A stretch of 64,000 bases of DNA from Puffinus mauretanicus. Taxonomy: Eukaryota; Chordata; Aves; Procellariiformes; Procellariidae. The notes beneath the pieces were generated by a model. The model did not search any database. It was given only the letters and a program-made list of their open reading frames with translations, and had not been told where the DNA came from. Position 1 is the first letter of the stretch, and the number at the start of each line of letters is the position of its first letter. This document shows, piece after piece, positions 37,181 to 50,541 of this stretch. The stretch spans positions 248,001-312,000 of the forward strand of contig JAJKFH010002273.1 of NCBI GenBank assembly GCA_023333565.1. The letters are read 5' to 3'. A program made the position numbers and the translations under genes.

Positions 37181-40100
37181 TTTGAGGGTCTGCATTTAAC
37201 TGTTGTCTTAGAAAATCTGTATGTCATAGTCTGCCAGATCTGAGTAAATGTATCAGCATAAGGATCAATTTAAAGCTATCTTACCTAAACATTTCTTCCT
37301 GATCTGTCATCTTACAGTCCCTGGCATGATGGAGAAATTTAGCCTTTCCACATTAATTAGTTCTTTCTATTTAACTTCTATTTCTATTATTTCAGAGCAA
37401 ATAAATGCAAATGTAACCCCCACACACATGCACACTGGAACCCCTCCTAGATTCATGCCAAATGGAGGGTTGGGGAAGGAGGGAAGTAATAAAATTTGAA
37501 ACATTTTTTGTTTAAGCTTCTTCTAATGTAAATATTTCAATCTTTCATTTTTAGTAATTTTAAACTATTTTTTCTTCAAAATAATTACTTAAATATTTAA
37601 AAACAAATTACCAGATTAACTAAAACATTAGTTTCCGATGAAACAATACTTCATCCTGAACACAGAAAAAATGAGTACTACAAAAAAACCTGTGCTCTTG
37701 GTATTTACTGAATGTTAGATCAGCAGGCATGTTGATAATCAGTACCAAGACTTAGATGGTCACAGACGCTAAATTTGTCATGTCTACATGCGCCTCCAGA
37801 TTAGTGGTTGGGAACACTGAGATACGGGAAAGCATATTTTGTCATTTCCTTTAGCTGTAACCATTTCTATCAGAAAAGGAAGGTTTGTCTTGAAACATTC
37901 TGCTGTAGTGTATATATAATGCTAATGATGCCTAACATTTATATTATATATGTATTGTATATTATTTTACTATGGCACGTATATTCTTTTTTTTTTTTTT
38001 TTAAAGCAATTTGCTTTACTTAATGGTACATGTATATATTAATCTTGGGAGGAAAAGTGGGAAGAGAAAGGGTGAATGTTTCCAAACTAATATAGAAAAG
38101 GACAAGATTTCTCACCTGTGAGAAGGGACAAAGGCCAAGACTTGCTAAAGCAGCAGCCTAAAGAGGAGGTCCCTAGGCTGCAATTAGGCATCTGTCTGCT
38201 TTGCTGTGGTGCCAGGCACCTACAAGAAATCATGTTGCTGATTGCTCAGCACTCTTCAAAGCAAACAAGTGCCTAAATATGGCCTTTGGGAACCCAGCTT
38301 GAGGCAGCTATACTTAAGATTCTTGTCTGAAATGCAACAGTCTCTGTAAGAAGTTTCTAGCAACATTTGGTCCTGGTGGAGTCTCTCATGATTTTGACTG
38401 GGAAAAAAGGTTGTATTTTGTAAACTTCTGAAAATTAAAAGTTTACTTTTTCTGAAAAATCTCATTTGTAAAATTGTAGTGTCCTCTTCCTCTCTCTCTC
38501 TCTCTCTTTCTGTCTTAGAAACACATCTCAATCTTTAAAGGACAAGTGTCTTTACTTTGTGAAAGTGTGCTTTCAATGTTGCTTGTCAAAGTTTAGATCA
38601 AGTGATGCTGCCAAGATATATCCTCCTGTGGCAAATAATTCACAGATTCCAACTCATTGGAGAATCCAAAAGCTTTGTCTTATGCCAGTGTAACTTCAGC
38701 AGTATTTTCCTGGACTGAGGATTAAGTTTGCTGAAGCAAAAAAATGCCGATCTGTCTGATCTATTTCAACAGTATCGCCAGACGTAAAGATGATTCATCA
38801 GTGTTCCTTCTCTAATAGTAACTATCTCAAATGGGCAGTAAAGAATGACCAAACTGACTATCAGATGGGAAAGAGCAGAAGTTGGAACGGTATTTGCCTT
38901 GCTCACTTTGTACTTGACTGTGTGTCCATGCGTTCTCGTCTAGAGTTGCTGGGGTTGCTCGAGCATTTAATTACTTGAATCCCAATGAGCTGAAACTGCT
39001 TGGTTCAGGGGATAGCATAATAAAAGTATTCTCCTGAGGTGGCTATATCATTTTTTAAGCTTTACTGACGAGCTAGAAATAGTCACAGATTTTAAGTGTT
39101 GCCAATGATTATATTCAAAAAGCATGGAAAACATGAGCCTACATTTTCTGCTATACCCATGTTCCTCTGGGAACAGCAAAAGAAAGGGAGTGTGGGCTTC
39201 CCAGGGAGCTGCTTAATTATCTGGCTGGCCACACACCAGCTTTGGCCTTGTCATAGCCACTGTTATAAACTGCACCAGTTGATAAAGTCCCAAAAGGGGA
39301 CAGTCTGGGGCTAAGCCCTACCATTCCTGTATCACTGCATAACTAGGTCAAGCAATGGGAAGACTGGCTTCACGTTAGCTCGCGTTGTTCAGTGCCTGAA
39401 GTAAGTACAGAGACTATAGGCGTATTGCCAATATCAAGGTGGCAAGAAGGGTCAGAGTAGCCAAGAGACTCAGGGAAGAGGGAAATGTAAAAATAGTACA
39501 CATGGATTGTGTATTTCCCATGTATTTGTGGAAAATGGATGTCTTCTAGCTTTGTGTATGAATGGTGTCACTGCAGTATCTGGTATCCAACTAAGCATGC
39601 AGCTACCATGTGTCAGTAATTATAAATGACATAATTCTTTCTCAACTTTGCTACTTCTCAGTGTTTGTGTGAGTTTTTTCAGTTCTTTGTTTCTTTTCTT
39701 TTTAAACTAGGTTTTCCCATATAGTTTGCATGAGAGAGTGAAGGTTTTCCATGTAGTAGAAGAAAAAGTGCATGGACTTTGAATACAAATCCAACCGGAG
39801 AAAAACATCACCAAAGAATTCCACATAGTTGGTGACTCATGTAAAATACAGCTTGACATTTGAGCATGCAAGATGATTCGTGGGATGTGGCTTAAACAAC
39901 TCCTGATTTTCTATGTCTCTTTATAGAGAAGGCTGTCAAATCTGGAATAGAATATATGATTTATTTTTATTTCAGGGTAGAAATAGTCTTTTTGTTTTTC
40001 AGTATGCAATAGATCAGCACTTGCCAGTGCACATTTGTACAAAGCCAAAAAAAGAAAGCATACTTGGGCCAAACAGGAGCAGAACTAGATTTACAGGCCC

Positions 40101-43100
40101 TGATATTTCTCTGCAGTGTGATTTATATTGATACATTCACTCTGTTAAATGGCATAACTTTGTATTTTTGCACTAGTTTAAGTAAGGAAAGGTCATACTG
40201 TTGGAACCCGTATGTTCTGACTTAGGTAAGTAGAATAGGAATAAGAATTCTCCCCTTATATATGAATAATTCTCTTCAGGCTTCCACTCAGTTATGCTCT
40301 ATGGACTATATAAATATGACCCTTTTGCCAGCTGGGAGATCATCTGAGCTCCAGGTGGGCAAGCCTTATTTATAGCATGGAATTCTTTCATTTTAAATGT
40401 TCGCTTTTCTGGGATTACCTTCCCCTTAAGACAAAGTTTTTTCTCACTGGGTTTGCACGTGAAGAGGAGGTGCATGATAATCAACGCTAAGTTTGAAGAA
40501 TGGTAAAAAATAACAAAATAACCTCTGAACTTCCCTCATATTGCTTTCATTTCTCCTGGAGAGGGAGGGTGGGTAGGAGGAGGCATAATAGGCCCTTGAA
40601 GATTTGGCTGACACTTAATCACATGACTAAATATCACAATCACACAGACATGTACTCTTATTCAAGTCATGAGACAAATTATGTCCAACCCGTGTGGGAG
40701 GAGCTGTTACTACCTCCCTCCCTTTTCTGCTGCTCAAGTTGTTTAATTCTAATCAGGATAGGATCAAGCAGAAACCAGAGGTTCCCCTTTGCATGCATTA
40801 ACAAATTGGACAACCCTCTGTATGTTCAGTCAGCTCCACTGAAGGCTGCAACAGAGCTGCCATTGCATGTACACGTATCAGTGCCCTCAGAAGCACTGAT
40901 TGCTATGTGCAGTTCTTAGAACAACAGCTGGTCTAGGTACCGTAGCTCAAGGAGGCCATCTATTGCCCCTAACTAGTCTCAGATTGGTCCCACCTGTCTC
41001 TCATTTTTTTCATCAGCTTTGAATGCAAATGTCTCAAAGAAGTTCCAAAAAGTGAGATTATACATGCTTCTGAATTGATTATTCAGAGCTGTATGGTTAC
41101 TCACTCCTTTTCTGAAGAAGATACATGGAGTTCTTGGATAGAACTTGGCTCAAACTCTTAGTGTTACAGCATATATGAGCCAATCCACAGGGTTTTGCAC
41201 AAGCATGTAGTAAATTACTGTCAGAAGCAGAGAGAAATAGAGAAAAAGTTGTGATAAGCCTCACACGTTCTTGTTATAATTGCCTCCTAGAGTCACTCCT
41301 CTACTGATAAGGTTTATGTGCTGCTGCTTCCCCCGAGCTATGCTTAAATTCCTAGTTTAACCATACGTGCCTTTCTTTTGGTTAACACAGTGATTTGATT
41401 ATGCTAGTAGCATTATTTTACTGTCATGGAAGTCTACATAGAGAGTGGGAGGTGGTAATACTGTGCAGTGCAACTTTGCTTTGCATAGTACTTGCTTGTT
41501 TCTTTAATGTATTCACTTTCACTTCTAATACTATTTTGGAAAAACAAATATCATAATCCATGGATAATTAAGAGGCTAGACTAATTCTGTCATGTCAGTG
41601 CTTTCTTAATCTGCCCCTAATCAGATTAAACACCTTAATTTAGAGGTTATTGACGTTGCAGATTGCAGAACTCCTAGGGAGCTGTTACAACCTATCATGT
41701 CATAGGGATTGTTGTGATTTTAATGGCCATTTATAACTTAAAACATTTTGCAAAGAGTAGAAAGAGTGGTTTTGGAACGAAGGAATCCAAAAGCATATTT
41801 TAGCACAAGGAAAAATGAAAGTACCCATCTGTCAGGATATTAGCGGGTTTGGCTCACTTATGTTTTCGAGAAAGGAGTCACTAAAAGGAAGCCTTTCCTT
41901 AAAGTTTCCTGACGACATTTTGACTACTGTAATGCCTGTCTGTGTGTGTATATATATACGCACAAAATCCGTATACCTGCTATTTATGCTTAAAAATGCA
42001 AGAACTATTTTCTTAAGAACTTTCTGCAAACAATGAGTTACACTATAAATATTAGTAACTCAACACAAAATCAGTCCAATAATTAGAGAACCTACATGCT
42101 GTTTGCTCTTTATTTCAAAATCAATTATAATCACAAATGTTTTGGTATAGTTATTGGCAATAGCCAATGTGTAGGAGGACTGTTTTAAACTTGGAATTTA
42201 TGTTTTGTAGCCAACCCTGACTCACAAAACATGGTTTGCACCTAATAAGAACATTCTTTGATCACAGGCTGACTGTGTGTTGCTAATGGGATTTTATGAA
42301 ACAAAACCACAAATGATTTCTCAGGATGTATCAGGAAAAGCCTTCTAGAGAAGATGAAGAAACTGTAATTACAAAATTGCATCAGCAAGTATGGCTAAGT
42401 TTTATTTTTATCTCTGCCCCAAAATATATTTGAATAATTATCAGTAGCTTTAAAAGACGTTCTCATTTCATGATTTTGTTAATTCTCTTCTACCAGTTTA
42501 TTTTTTCGCTTGAATAGAACTATATGTTTTTAAAGCACTTGATTTGTGAGTGTGTACTTCTGATGATGCCAGTCAGTTTTGAACACAAATTGAATTGCGA
42601 CCTTGACTATGGAAGGTTATGACTGCTTTGTACTTAGTCTTTGCTTACAGCATCAGCAATTGGCACACCACGAGTAATGCCTATTCTCTCTTGAATCTTT
42701 GGCAAAAGAGGTCATCACAAAGCATCTGTATTCTCACTTGGTATGTTCTGTCAAGAGCTGTATTTAATTTTTAAGCTAAAGTAATTCTTGCTTTCGTCTT
42801 AAGACATAAGGCCAAATTTATCCTGAGCGAAATGCCTATTAAATTTGTTTTACTGTGGATAAGTTTATTTCCTTGTGTCAGGTTTCAGCCTAAAGCAATT
42901 GCTTCTGAAAGTTTATTTCCTGATGTTTTATATGTGTTTGCAGAGATGTTTCCCTCTTTAAATATTGCCAAATTGCTGTTGTACAACACATACAGGAGGC
43001 TCTGTGATTTTGAAATATCAATGGACAATTGATGATAGAACAGTGGAAGTGATTAATTTAGCTCAAAGAATATAATGCTATTCTTCGTGTCTCTTAGACT

Positions 43101-45860
43101 CACAAAAAGTACTGAATCGGATTTTTCCATTATTAGTACTATAAACTTCATACTGATATCTGCACAAAATGTTCTTACGTAATATGGATCAGTCATAGAT
43201 GTTGTAATTTGAGAAATAATGGTGCTAACTTATTTTGGAGAAAAAGGTTCCTATTTGGAAAGCTGTGTTCTTTAATGTTATTTAAGAACTCAGGATGTTT
43301 TTACCCTTTAGGTTTTGTTCTTAAGCTGTTAACAGGAGGGGGAAGAAATGAAGAGGACAGGAGGAAGAAAAGATAGAAATTATTGCACTCATATCAAATG
43401 CTAGGCTAAGAAAATCTCTCAGCTAATTGTTTGTAAGATGGACTGGCTACAGGGTTGTAAACTAATTAGGATATAAATCACACCATGTGATAGGACGCTT
43501 ACCACAAAAAATTGTGTCTAACCTTTATTACCAAATGCATTCTGCACTACAGATCAAAATTAACATTTAAATTCGGCCTGCTGACTACCCTGCAAAAGCC
43601 CAATTCTTTTTCCAGAACTTTGCACATTCTTATTAAAATGGGAGTTCTTAACACTATAATTTTTCTTTTTTGCTTTGTTTCGCTTTCATAATTCTCAGAA
43701 CTGTTTTTCTTTCATTTAGATGCCAATTACAGTTCTCCTGCTGGTTTAGATGGGATGCAGATAGAACCCTAATATCAAGCATCCACTGATTCTTCATGAA
43801 CAGCTTTTAACCTGCATGTTATCTGTTCTACTATTTAAGTCGTGTATTCCTCTTATAGTTTATATGTAAGGTAATAAAAGTTGTCCATCATGCATCAAAG
43901 TCCATCGGCAGTTAAGTGTGTATGCAGACATGACATTGGGATGATCCCTGCCCTGAGAAGCTTACCCTTATTTGCTGGAAGCTGATACTTGAATCGAGCA
44001 GGTGGTGTATATGCTCGTAGCTTGGTGCTGGTATAGCAGGTGACATCCACAGCAAAGTTGTGATATAGAAAGTAAGTCGGGAAACCCTTATGGAAAATAT
44101 GAAACAGGAAATTAATGATGTTGAGGTAGGAACAATCAAGTGATACTGGTCAAAATGATACTTGGTCATTTCTTCAAATTAGTCATGAGATTTTATTATT
44201 AAAACTTACATACCCAGTGCCAATTTAGATGCCATAGGTATTCTGCCTGGTCTCCACTTGTAACTTGCAGAGAGTCATCTTGGAGAGAGTGATATAGCTG
44301 AAAATGTGAACCAGAAAAATAACATCTAGGCTGAGACATGGAGATGGCCCAACCAAAGATGTTTTCCTGGCTGTAACTCTAGTGATAAGGATGGTGGTGG
44401 TAGAGTGTGTTGACACTAAGGAACCAGTCATATTGAGGATGAGATGGGTCCACCTTCAAAAGGGCCAGAAGGGCCTTCAGTCTCACTCATGCCATGGAGT
44501 CGCAGTGTGCATACCTTTGAAAACTCTTACAAGATCAGAGTGTACCAAAGGACCATCCTGAGCTTAGGTAACATGTTAGGGTGGCTAAGCTTCACTAGTT
44601 TTTGAATACTGCTAGTTTTTATAGCCAGTGACCTGGAAAAAAGTGCTGTGGGACTGTTGCCATGTCCCGCTCAATTCTAACTCTTCAACCAAATAATCAG
44701 GTAAGATTTAGAATTCGGATTCGTAAACCTACACCCTAGTAAGTTGACTGCCTTACCTGTATAAAAAAACAATAGAATTGACATTTTCAGTTCTTGTTTT
44801 AAAATTTTTTTGGGAGAGGACAAAATAGTGAAGAGACTTTTAAACCAAGTGAGTTTTAAAAAAGTCCATTTAACCCAAAGCTTATACAAAGTACTGCATC
44901 TGTAATATTATAGTTGTCATGGCAACATTTGGTTTGTTATTGATTACTTGAGTAGATAGCCTCCAGAATCCTGTTGACAATTTCAGACTGCAAAATAAAC
45001 CGTTTTAGTCTGCAGTTCTTATTACATGCATTCATTTATACTGTTCAGTAATTAACAAACTATCACCCTTTATTTGTGATATTAGAGGTGTTGTTATTTT
45101 TTAATCTCTATTCTTGTTCACAATGTGAAGGGAGATCAACATTCAGAAGTAAAAATGCCATCCATACCAGAGTGATCTTTTTTTATCCTGTTGAAAACAG
45201 GAATGCGTGCAATGCCTTCAATATATGTGTCTTTACCTTGTGCTCCCTCAAAATTATCCACCACCTGTCATTGGATATTCTGAGCTTGGATTAATTAGAC
45301 TTTTGATCCTCCGGGTGATGATGAAGGTTTTTTCCTTACTATTCTATCTGTGATTTCAGTAAGCCTCATTATTTTCTTTTTTAGGCTGAAGCTGTTGTGG
45401 AAGTTGCCATCTAACTATGTTCATGTTTCACATCTGATGTGTTCAGTTTGTCTGCGCTCCTTTGACTTCCAGAAGATACAGTACATTCTTTCCAATTTAT
45501 TTTAAAGACCTTCCTAATAGAAATTCTAGAAAAGTTCCTCGTTGTTGTGGTGCTCCAGAAATATCTCTAAAGAAGGAGAAGAGGTACTGGAAATTGTTAT
45601 TATTGTGTCAGTGCTGGTCATGCTTCTGCGGCCAAAAATATTTCATGTTTCTGAAGGACGTTTGTTGTTAAAGGCCATCTTATGCCTGATGTCACTATTA
45701 TGGTAGATAAGTAAAAACACTTGATGTTTCTAACAATATTCCTAGAATATTAACAGGCATACATTGTTTTTGCCTATTTTACTGATTAATGTCATCAGCA
45801 AAATGAAGGTCATTTAAATGGGGTTTGCCAGTGAAATGTCTAGTTGCCATTTATGATTGT
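37181..45860. other. Gene-free AT-rich stretch
   Basis: No gene or clear transposon was recognised in nearly 9 kb. Simple repeats include a T-run at 37987-38003, a TC run at 38490-38508 and TG/TA units at 41940-41960. The 139-codon frame at 40500-40919 is the longest here. It has no recognised domain, no obvious splice or polyadenylation context and ordinary composition, so I treat it as chance. Confidence 0.55.
38490..38508. repeat. TC dinucleotide microsatellite
   Basis: About nine TC units in a row sit within a longer pyrimidine run. Confidence 0.9.
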
Positions 45861-46128
45861 CATAGAATAGTTGGGTTGGAAGGAACCTTTAAAAGGTCAT
45901 CTAGTCCAACCCCCCTGCCGTGGGCAGGGACATCTTCAACTAGATCAGGTTGCTCAGAGCCCCGTCCAACCTGACCTTGAATGTTTCCAGGGATGAGGCA
46001 ACTACCACCTCTCTGGGCAATCTCTTCCAGTGTTTCACCACCTCACGGTGAAGAATTTCTTCCTTATATCAGTCTAAAACTATCCTCTTTTAGTTTAAAA
46101 CCATTATTATATTAGATAAAACCATTAC
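45861..46128 (-). mobile_element. CR1 3' end fragment, antisense
   Basis: Starting CATAGAATAGTTGGGTTGG, this is the antisense 3' end of a CR1 element. On the minus strand it reads the last ORF2 codons (HW..LPREV-like region, then AFKVR-like region, then the terminal stop), followed by the short 3' UTR. It matches the 3' end of the copy at 47.96 kb closely and points the same way. The upstream end, near 46100-46128, appears disturbed by a short TATATTAGATA-type insertion. The element is severely 5'-truncated, as is usual for CR1. Confidence 0.9.
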
Positions 46129-47963
46129 CTTCCTCTTGATTCAGACAATAAATAATGCAAACAGTAGCAGGGCATAACAAAGCCTTGCTTTACTCTTTAG
46201 CTTCCTCTGCTAATTCTTGGATGCTGATCATCACCTCTGTATAATCAGTATGATCATAAAGGACTTGGACAATTTTGATTATGTTGTCCTAGTGCTTCCT
46301 AGTATTTTTTTTTCAAAAAGCTATTTCTCAAAAGGTATTTTGGATGGCAATACCTCCTGTCATAAAAATTATTTATTATCCTACACTTTATAAAGAGATT
46401 CAATATGTATCTTTTGGGGGGTTATTTTTTCAACCTGTAAATTATTTTTGTTTTATTGAACAAAAATGTACAAACAAATAATCCACATTTATGTATCATA
46501 TAGTGGGAAAGAAAAATTATACAGGCACCTAATTACTGGATATTTGTAAAATGGAGAAGAGAGACCTCTACAGTAAGTTGAAGTATCACCTTATTATGTA
46601 TAAGTAAATACTGCTGGAAATTTTCTCCAAAACATCTGCATGTAGACATCTATAATTTCTGTTCTCCAGTCTGCTATCACTGCAATTGTCAGAGTCGCAA
46701 AATGCATACAATATCTCCAGCAATGTCATACCTCTGGTCTACATGTGCTGCAGTGTTTGACTTTGTTCTCTTCAGGATACCTGTCATCTACAAGCAGACA
46801 GCCCACAGCTTTCACAATCTGGCCATTTTTGGATCTTGGCGGAACACCATGAGAGCAACTTATTCACAGGGGCTGCTTGTCATCATCACCAATGCTTAAT
46901 TTTTTGTATTTTCAGAGCATCGCAGGTAAGAACAGAATGCGTTACTTCATATTTTGAAATAGACATTAAGACACATTTTGCTTGGGGGTGTTTCACACGG
47001 CTCCTTCTATATCTGGATGTATCTGGAAAAAAAAGGTTCAGCTGACTTCTAGCTCTTCTTTCCTCTTCATCTTTCCTAGAGTTTTGCTCTTTAAACCTTA
47101 GCATCAATTTTTGTAGCTAGCAGAAAAGATAATACTTTCAAACCTTAAGCAAGTCAAGTCCAATTGTAAAATGCAGGACAATACTGCAAAGAACAGGATT
47201 TACTAGTAATGTTCATAGAAGCCAATGCTAGTATCATTTGAGCAAAATATTGAAAACTTACTAGTCCTTTTGGAAAATATTTTGCAATTTCATAATTAAT
47301 TCCTACTGTAGATGTGGTATGATACCATAAAGTATTTATGTCTAATGCATAGTTTATATTGTAATAATACCACTTACAATATACTTACTGCATTTGATAA
47401 GGTAATATCAGGCAGTTAGGAATGGATTGGTAAACCTGGTTCAAGAAGTCACAAATATATGTGTAAAGTCAAATAGTTCCAATTTTTTTTCTCTGTGTGA
47501 AAGTCTTCATGATATCAGGATGTAATAAAACTACGTAACAGAATTTGGTTCACTGATCTGGAATGAAAAGGAAAAGTATATGTTTTATATATAAGGTATA
47601 TTATATATATGACATACACAGGAAAAAATAATATATTCTAGTTTTCTAAATGTTTATTAAGAAGCAAGGATCTTGACTATGGCTTCAGTAATCTAAATGG
47701 GAAGCCTGCTCAGTGGAATGTACACTGAGAAATTTTTTTTTAATCGACAGTTGTCCTTTTCATAGTTTCATTTTACACTGTACAAATAACAAGAAAAGTT
47801 TGCTTGAATACATTGGGTTTTATCTCTCTGACAGAGGAAAATGTGTTTAATATTTTTTCTGAATGCTTTAGAAATGTTTATGAAAATAACATATGCCTCT
47901 TAATCAGAATACCATTTAGCTTTTATCCTCCATCATTATGCAATATTCTGTTACATTGGTGTA
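46129..47963. other. Gene-free stretch between two CR1 copies
   Basis: No gene is supportable. The frame at 46702-46899 is followed by a good acceptor-like and a good donor-like signal flanking ten bases (46916-46925), noted as a weak lead only. A TA-rich run lies near 47580-47615. Confidence 0.5.
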
Positions 47964-48050
47964 ATAGAATCATAGAATGGTTTGGGTTGGAAGGGGCCTT
48001 TAAAGGTCGTCTAGTCCAACTCCGCAACTCGTGGGCAGGGACATCTTCAA

Positions 48051-48890
48051 CTAGATCAGGTTGCTCAGAGCCCCATTCAACCTGACCTTGAATGCTTCCA
48101 GGGATGGGGCATCTACCACCTCTCTGGGCAACCTCTTCCAGTGTTTCACCACCCTCATCATAAAAAATTTCTTCCTTATATCTAGTCTAAATCTAACCTC
48201 TTTTGGTTTAAAACCATTACCCTTGTCCTATCGCAACAGGCACTGCTAAAAAGTTTGTCCCCATCTTTCTTATAGGTCCCCTTTAAGTCCTGAAAGGCTG
48301 CAAGAAGAGCCTTCCATCTCCAGGATGAATAACCCTAACTCTCTCAGTCTTTCTTCATCGGAGAGGTGTTTCCTCGGATCATTTTCACAGCCCTCCTCTG
48401 GACCCGCTCCAACAGGTCTATGTCTTTCCTGTGCTGAGGACTCCAGAGCTGGACGCAGTACTCCAGCTGGGGTCTCACCAGAGCAGAGTAGAGGGGCAGA
48501 ATCCCCTCCCTCGACCTGCTGGCCACACTTTTTTTGATGCAGCCCAGGATACGGTTGGCTTTCTGGGCTATGAGTGCACATTGTTGGCTCACGTCCAGCT
48601 TTTCATCCACCAGTATCCCAAAGTCCTTCTCAGCAGGGCTGCTGTCAATCCCCTTTGTCCCCCAGTCTGTATTGACACTGGGGATTGCCCCGACCCAGGT
48701 ACAGGACCCTGCACTTGGCCTTGTTGAACTTCATGAGGTTCACATGGGCCCACTTCTCGAGCTTGTCCAGGTCCCTCTGAATGGCACCCCAATGCCCGGG
48801 CTTGTCAGCCGCACCACTCAGCTTGGTGTCATCTGCAAACTTGCTGAGGGTGCACTCCATCCCACTGTCTATGTTGTTGATGGAGATATT
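48051..48890 (-). pseudogene. CR1 ORF2 remnant: RT active site to C-terminus, in broken frames
   Basis: On the minus strand the frame at 48645-49022 carries [12 protein letters not shown], the catalytic FADD box, then [18 protein letters not shown]. It ends early at GDKGD, and a frameshift follows near 48650. The frame at 48344-48610 continues with the [19 protein letters not shown] region and [19 protein letters not shown] further shift near 48370 leads to [12 protein letters not shown] (frame 48270-48581). The last block, around 48060-48180, holds the HWKRLPREV-like C-terminal segment and the terminal stop. Each break is a small indel relative to the family. The fragment lacks an uninterrupted start and cannot yield a complete enzyme. 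Confidence 0.9.
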
Positions 48891-49930
48891 AACAGTACTC
48901 GTCCTAGTACGGACCCCTGAGGGACACCACTCGGCACCAATCTCCATCTGGACATTGAGCCATTGACCGCTACCCTCTGGATGCGTCCACCCAACCAATT
49001 CCTCACCCACCAGACAGTCCACCCATCAAATCCATATCTCTCCAATTTGCAGAGAAGGATGTTGTGGGGGACCATGTCAAAGGCCTTACAGAAGCCCAGA
49101 TAGATGACATCTGTAGCTCTTCCCTTGTCTACTGATGTAGTCACTCCATCATAGAAGGCCACTAGGTTGTTCAGGCAGGACTTGCCGTTGGTGAAGCCAT
49201 GCTGGCAGTCTTGAATCATGTCCCTGCCCTCCATGTGCCTCAGCATAGCTTCCAGGAGGATCTGTTCCATGATCTTCTGAGGCACAGAGGGGAGACTGAC
49301 AGGTCGGTAGTTCCCAGGGTTCTCCTTTCTACTCTTTTTAAAAATAGGTGCAATGTTTCCCTTTTTCCAGTCACCAAGGACTTCACCTGACTGCCATGAC
49401 TTTTCAAATATCATGGAGAGTGGATTGGCAACTACATCAGCCAATTCCCTTAGGTCTCTGGGATGCATCTCATCAGGTCCCATAGACTTATGCATGTTCA
49501 GGTTCCTCAGGTAGTCATAAACCTGATCTTCTCTTACAGTAGGAGGGACTTTGTTCCCCCAGTCCCTGCCTTGCAGTCCATCCACTTGAGAGATATGGGA
49601 AGAGAGATTGCGAGTGAAGGCTGAGGCAAAAATGCTGTTGAGTACCTCAGCCGCCTTCTCGTCCATTGTTACCAGTTTGCCAGTCGTGTTCATCAGTGGG
49701 GGTATGCTTTCTTTGACCTTCCTTTTCTGGCTGACATACCTGTAGAAGCCCTTCTTATTATTCTTTGTGTCCCTTGGCAAGTTCAGGTCCAGCTGTGCCT
49801 TGGCCTTCCTGACCCCATCCTTACACAACCAGGCAACATCCCTATACTCTTCCCGGGATATCTGTCCCTTCTTCCACTGCCTGTGCATTTCCTTCTTGCC
49901 CTTTAGTTGGACCAGCAGGTCTTGACTCAT
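48869..49930 (-). pseudogene. CR1 ORF2 remnant: linker and reverse-transcriptase fingers/palm
   Basis: A 353-codon open run, the longest in the window. The N-terminal part (residues 1-110) is the linker after the endonuclease, with the RKAKAQ-like and [10 protein letters not shown] regions. RT motifs follow: [14 protein letters not shown] (about residue 150), [19 protein letters not shown] (about 207-225), [19 protein letters not shown] (about 243-261), and motif A as [13 protein letters not shown] (about 278-290). GVPQGSVLG comes near residue 337. In motif A the family's first catalytic Asp is Gly here, so this copy would be dead even without the frameshifts. After VLG the frame runs into 12 wrong residues and a stop, so the FADD box lies in another frame. 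Confidence 0.92.
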
Positions 49931-50541
49931 TCATGCTGGTCTCTTGCCTTCCTTTCCTGATTTCTTACCCTGGGGATGGAGAGCTCTTGTGTTCTATGGA
50001 TAGTGTCCTTAAAGATCTGCCAGCTCTGTTCTGCTCCCTTGTCCCTGAGGACAGTTTCCCAGGGGGTCGTATTGACTAACTCCTTGAACAGCTGGAAGTT
50101 TGCTTTCCTAAAATTCAAGGTCCTGACTTTACTCTTCGCCTGACCGATATCCCTCAGGACTGCGAACTCCACCAGTGTGTGATCACTGCAGCACAGGCTG
50201 CCTCCAACTTTGACATCACCGATGAGCTCACTTGCGTTGGTGACCAACAGGTCCAGTATCACATCCTCTCTGGTAGGGCTGTCTATTACCTGGCTTAAGA
50301 AGTTATCCACAATGCATTCCAGGAGTCTTCTGGATTGCCTACAGCTCTCTGTGCTACTTTTCCAGCAGGTGTCGGGGTGGTTGAAGTCCCCCAGCAGGAC
50401 GACAGCCTGCGAGCGCGATGCCTCCTGTAGCTGGAGTAAGAAGGCTTCGTCAACAGGCTCCTCTTGATTGGGAAGCCTGTAGTAGACACCAACCACACAT
50501 TGGTTCCCTTTGTTGCCTTGGTCTCTGATTCTTACCCACAA
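49927..50541 (-). pseudogene. CR1 ORF2 remnant: endonuclease domain, C-terminal part
   Basis: A 204-codon open run covering the end of the APE-type endonuclease of CR1 ORF2. CVVGVYYRLPNQEEPVDEAF (residues 15-34) matches the family's exposed beta strand and loop. LLGDFNHP (about 49-56) holds the Asp and Asn of the catalytic core. CCSDHTLVEF (about 117-126) holds the SDH catalytic box. These residues are intact here, but the N-terminal part of the domain lies in another frame or is lost beyond 50679. The frame ends in a stop four bases into the next open run, which continues the protein after a shift near 49925-49935. It is a remnant, not a working gene. Confidence 0.9.

Noticed and set aside
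40500..40919. 139-codon plus-strand frame
   Set aside because: Ordinary composition, no recognised domain, no promoter, splice or polyadenylation context. One such frame is expected in 64 kb.
43912..44440. Possible second L2-like antisense fragment
   Set aside because: Only a short CTGCCCTGAGAAGCTTAC stretch resembles the L2 3' region. The minus-strand frames give no RT wording.
48431..48920. Plus-strand frames of 98 and 128 codons
   Set aside because: Antisense shadows of the CR1 ORF2 remnant.
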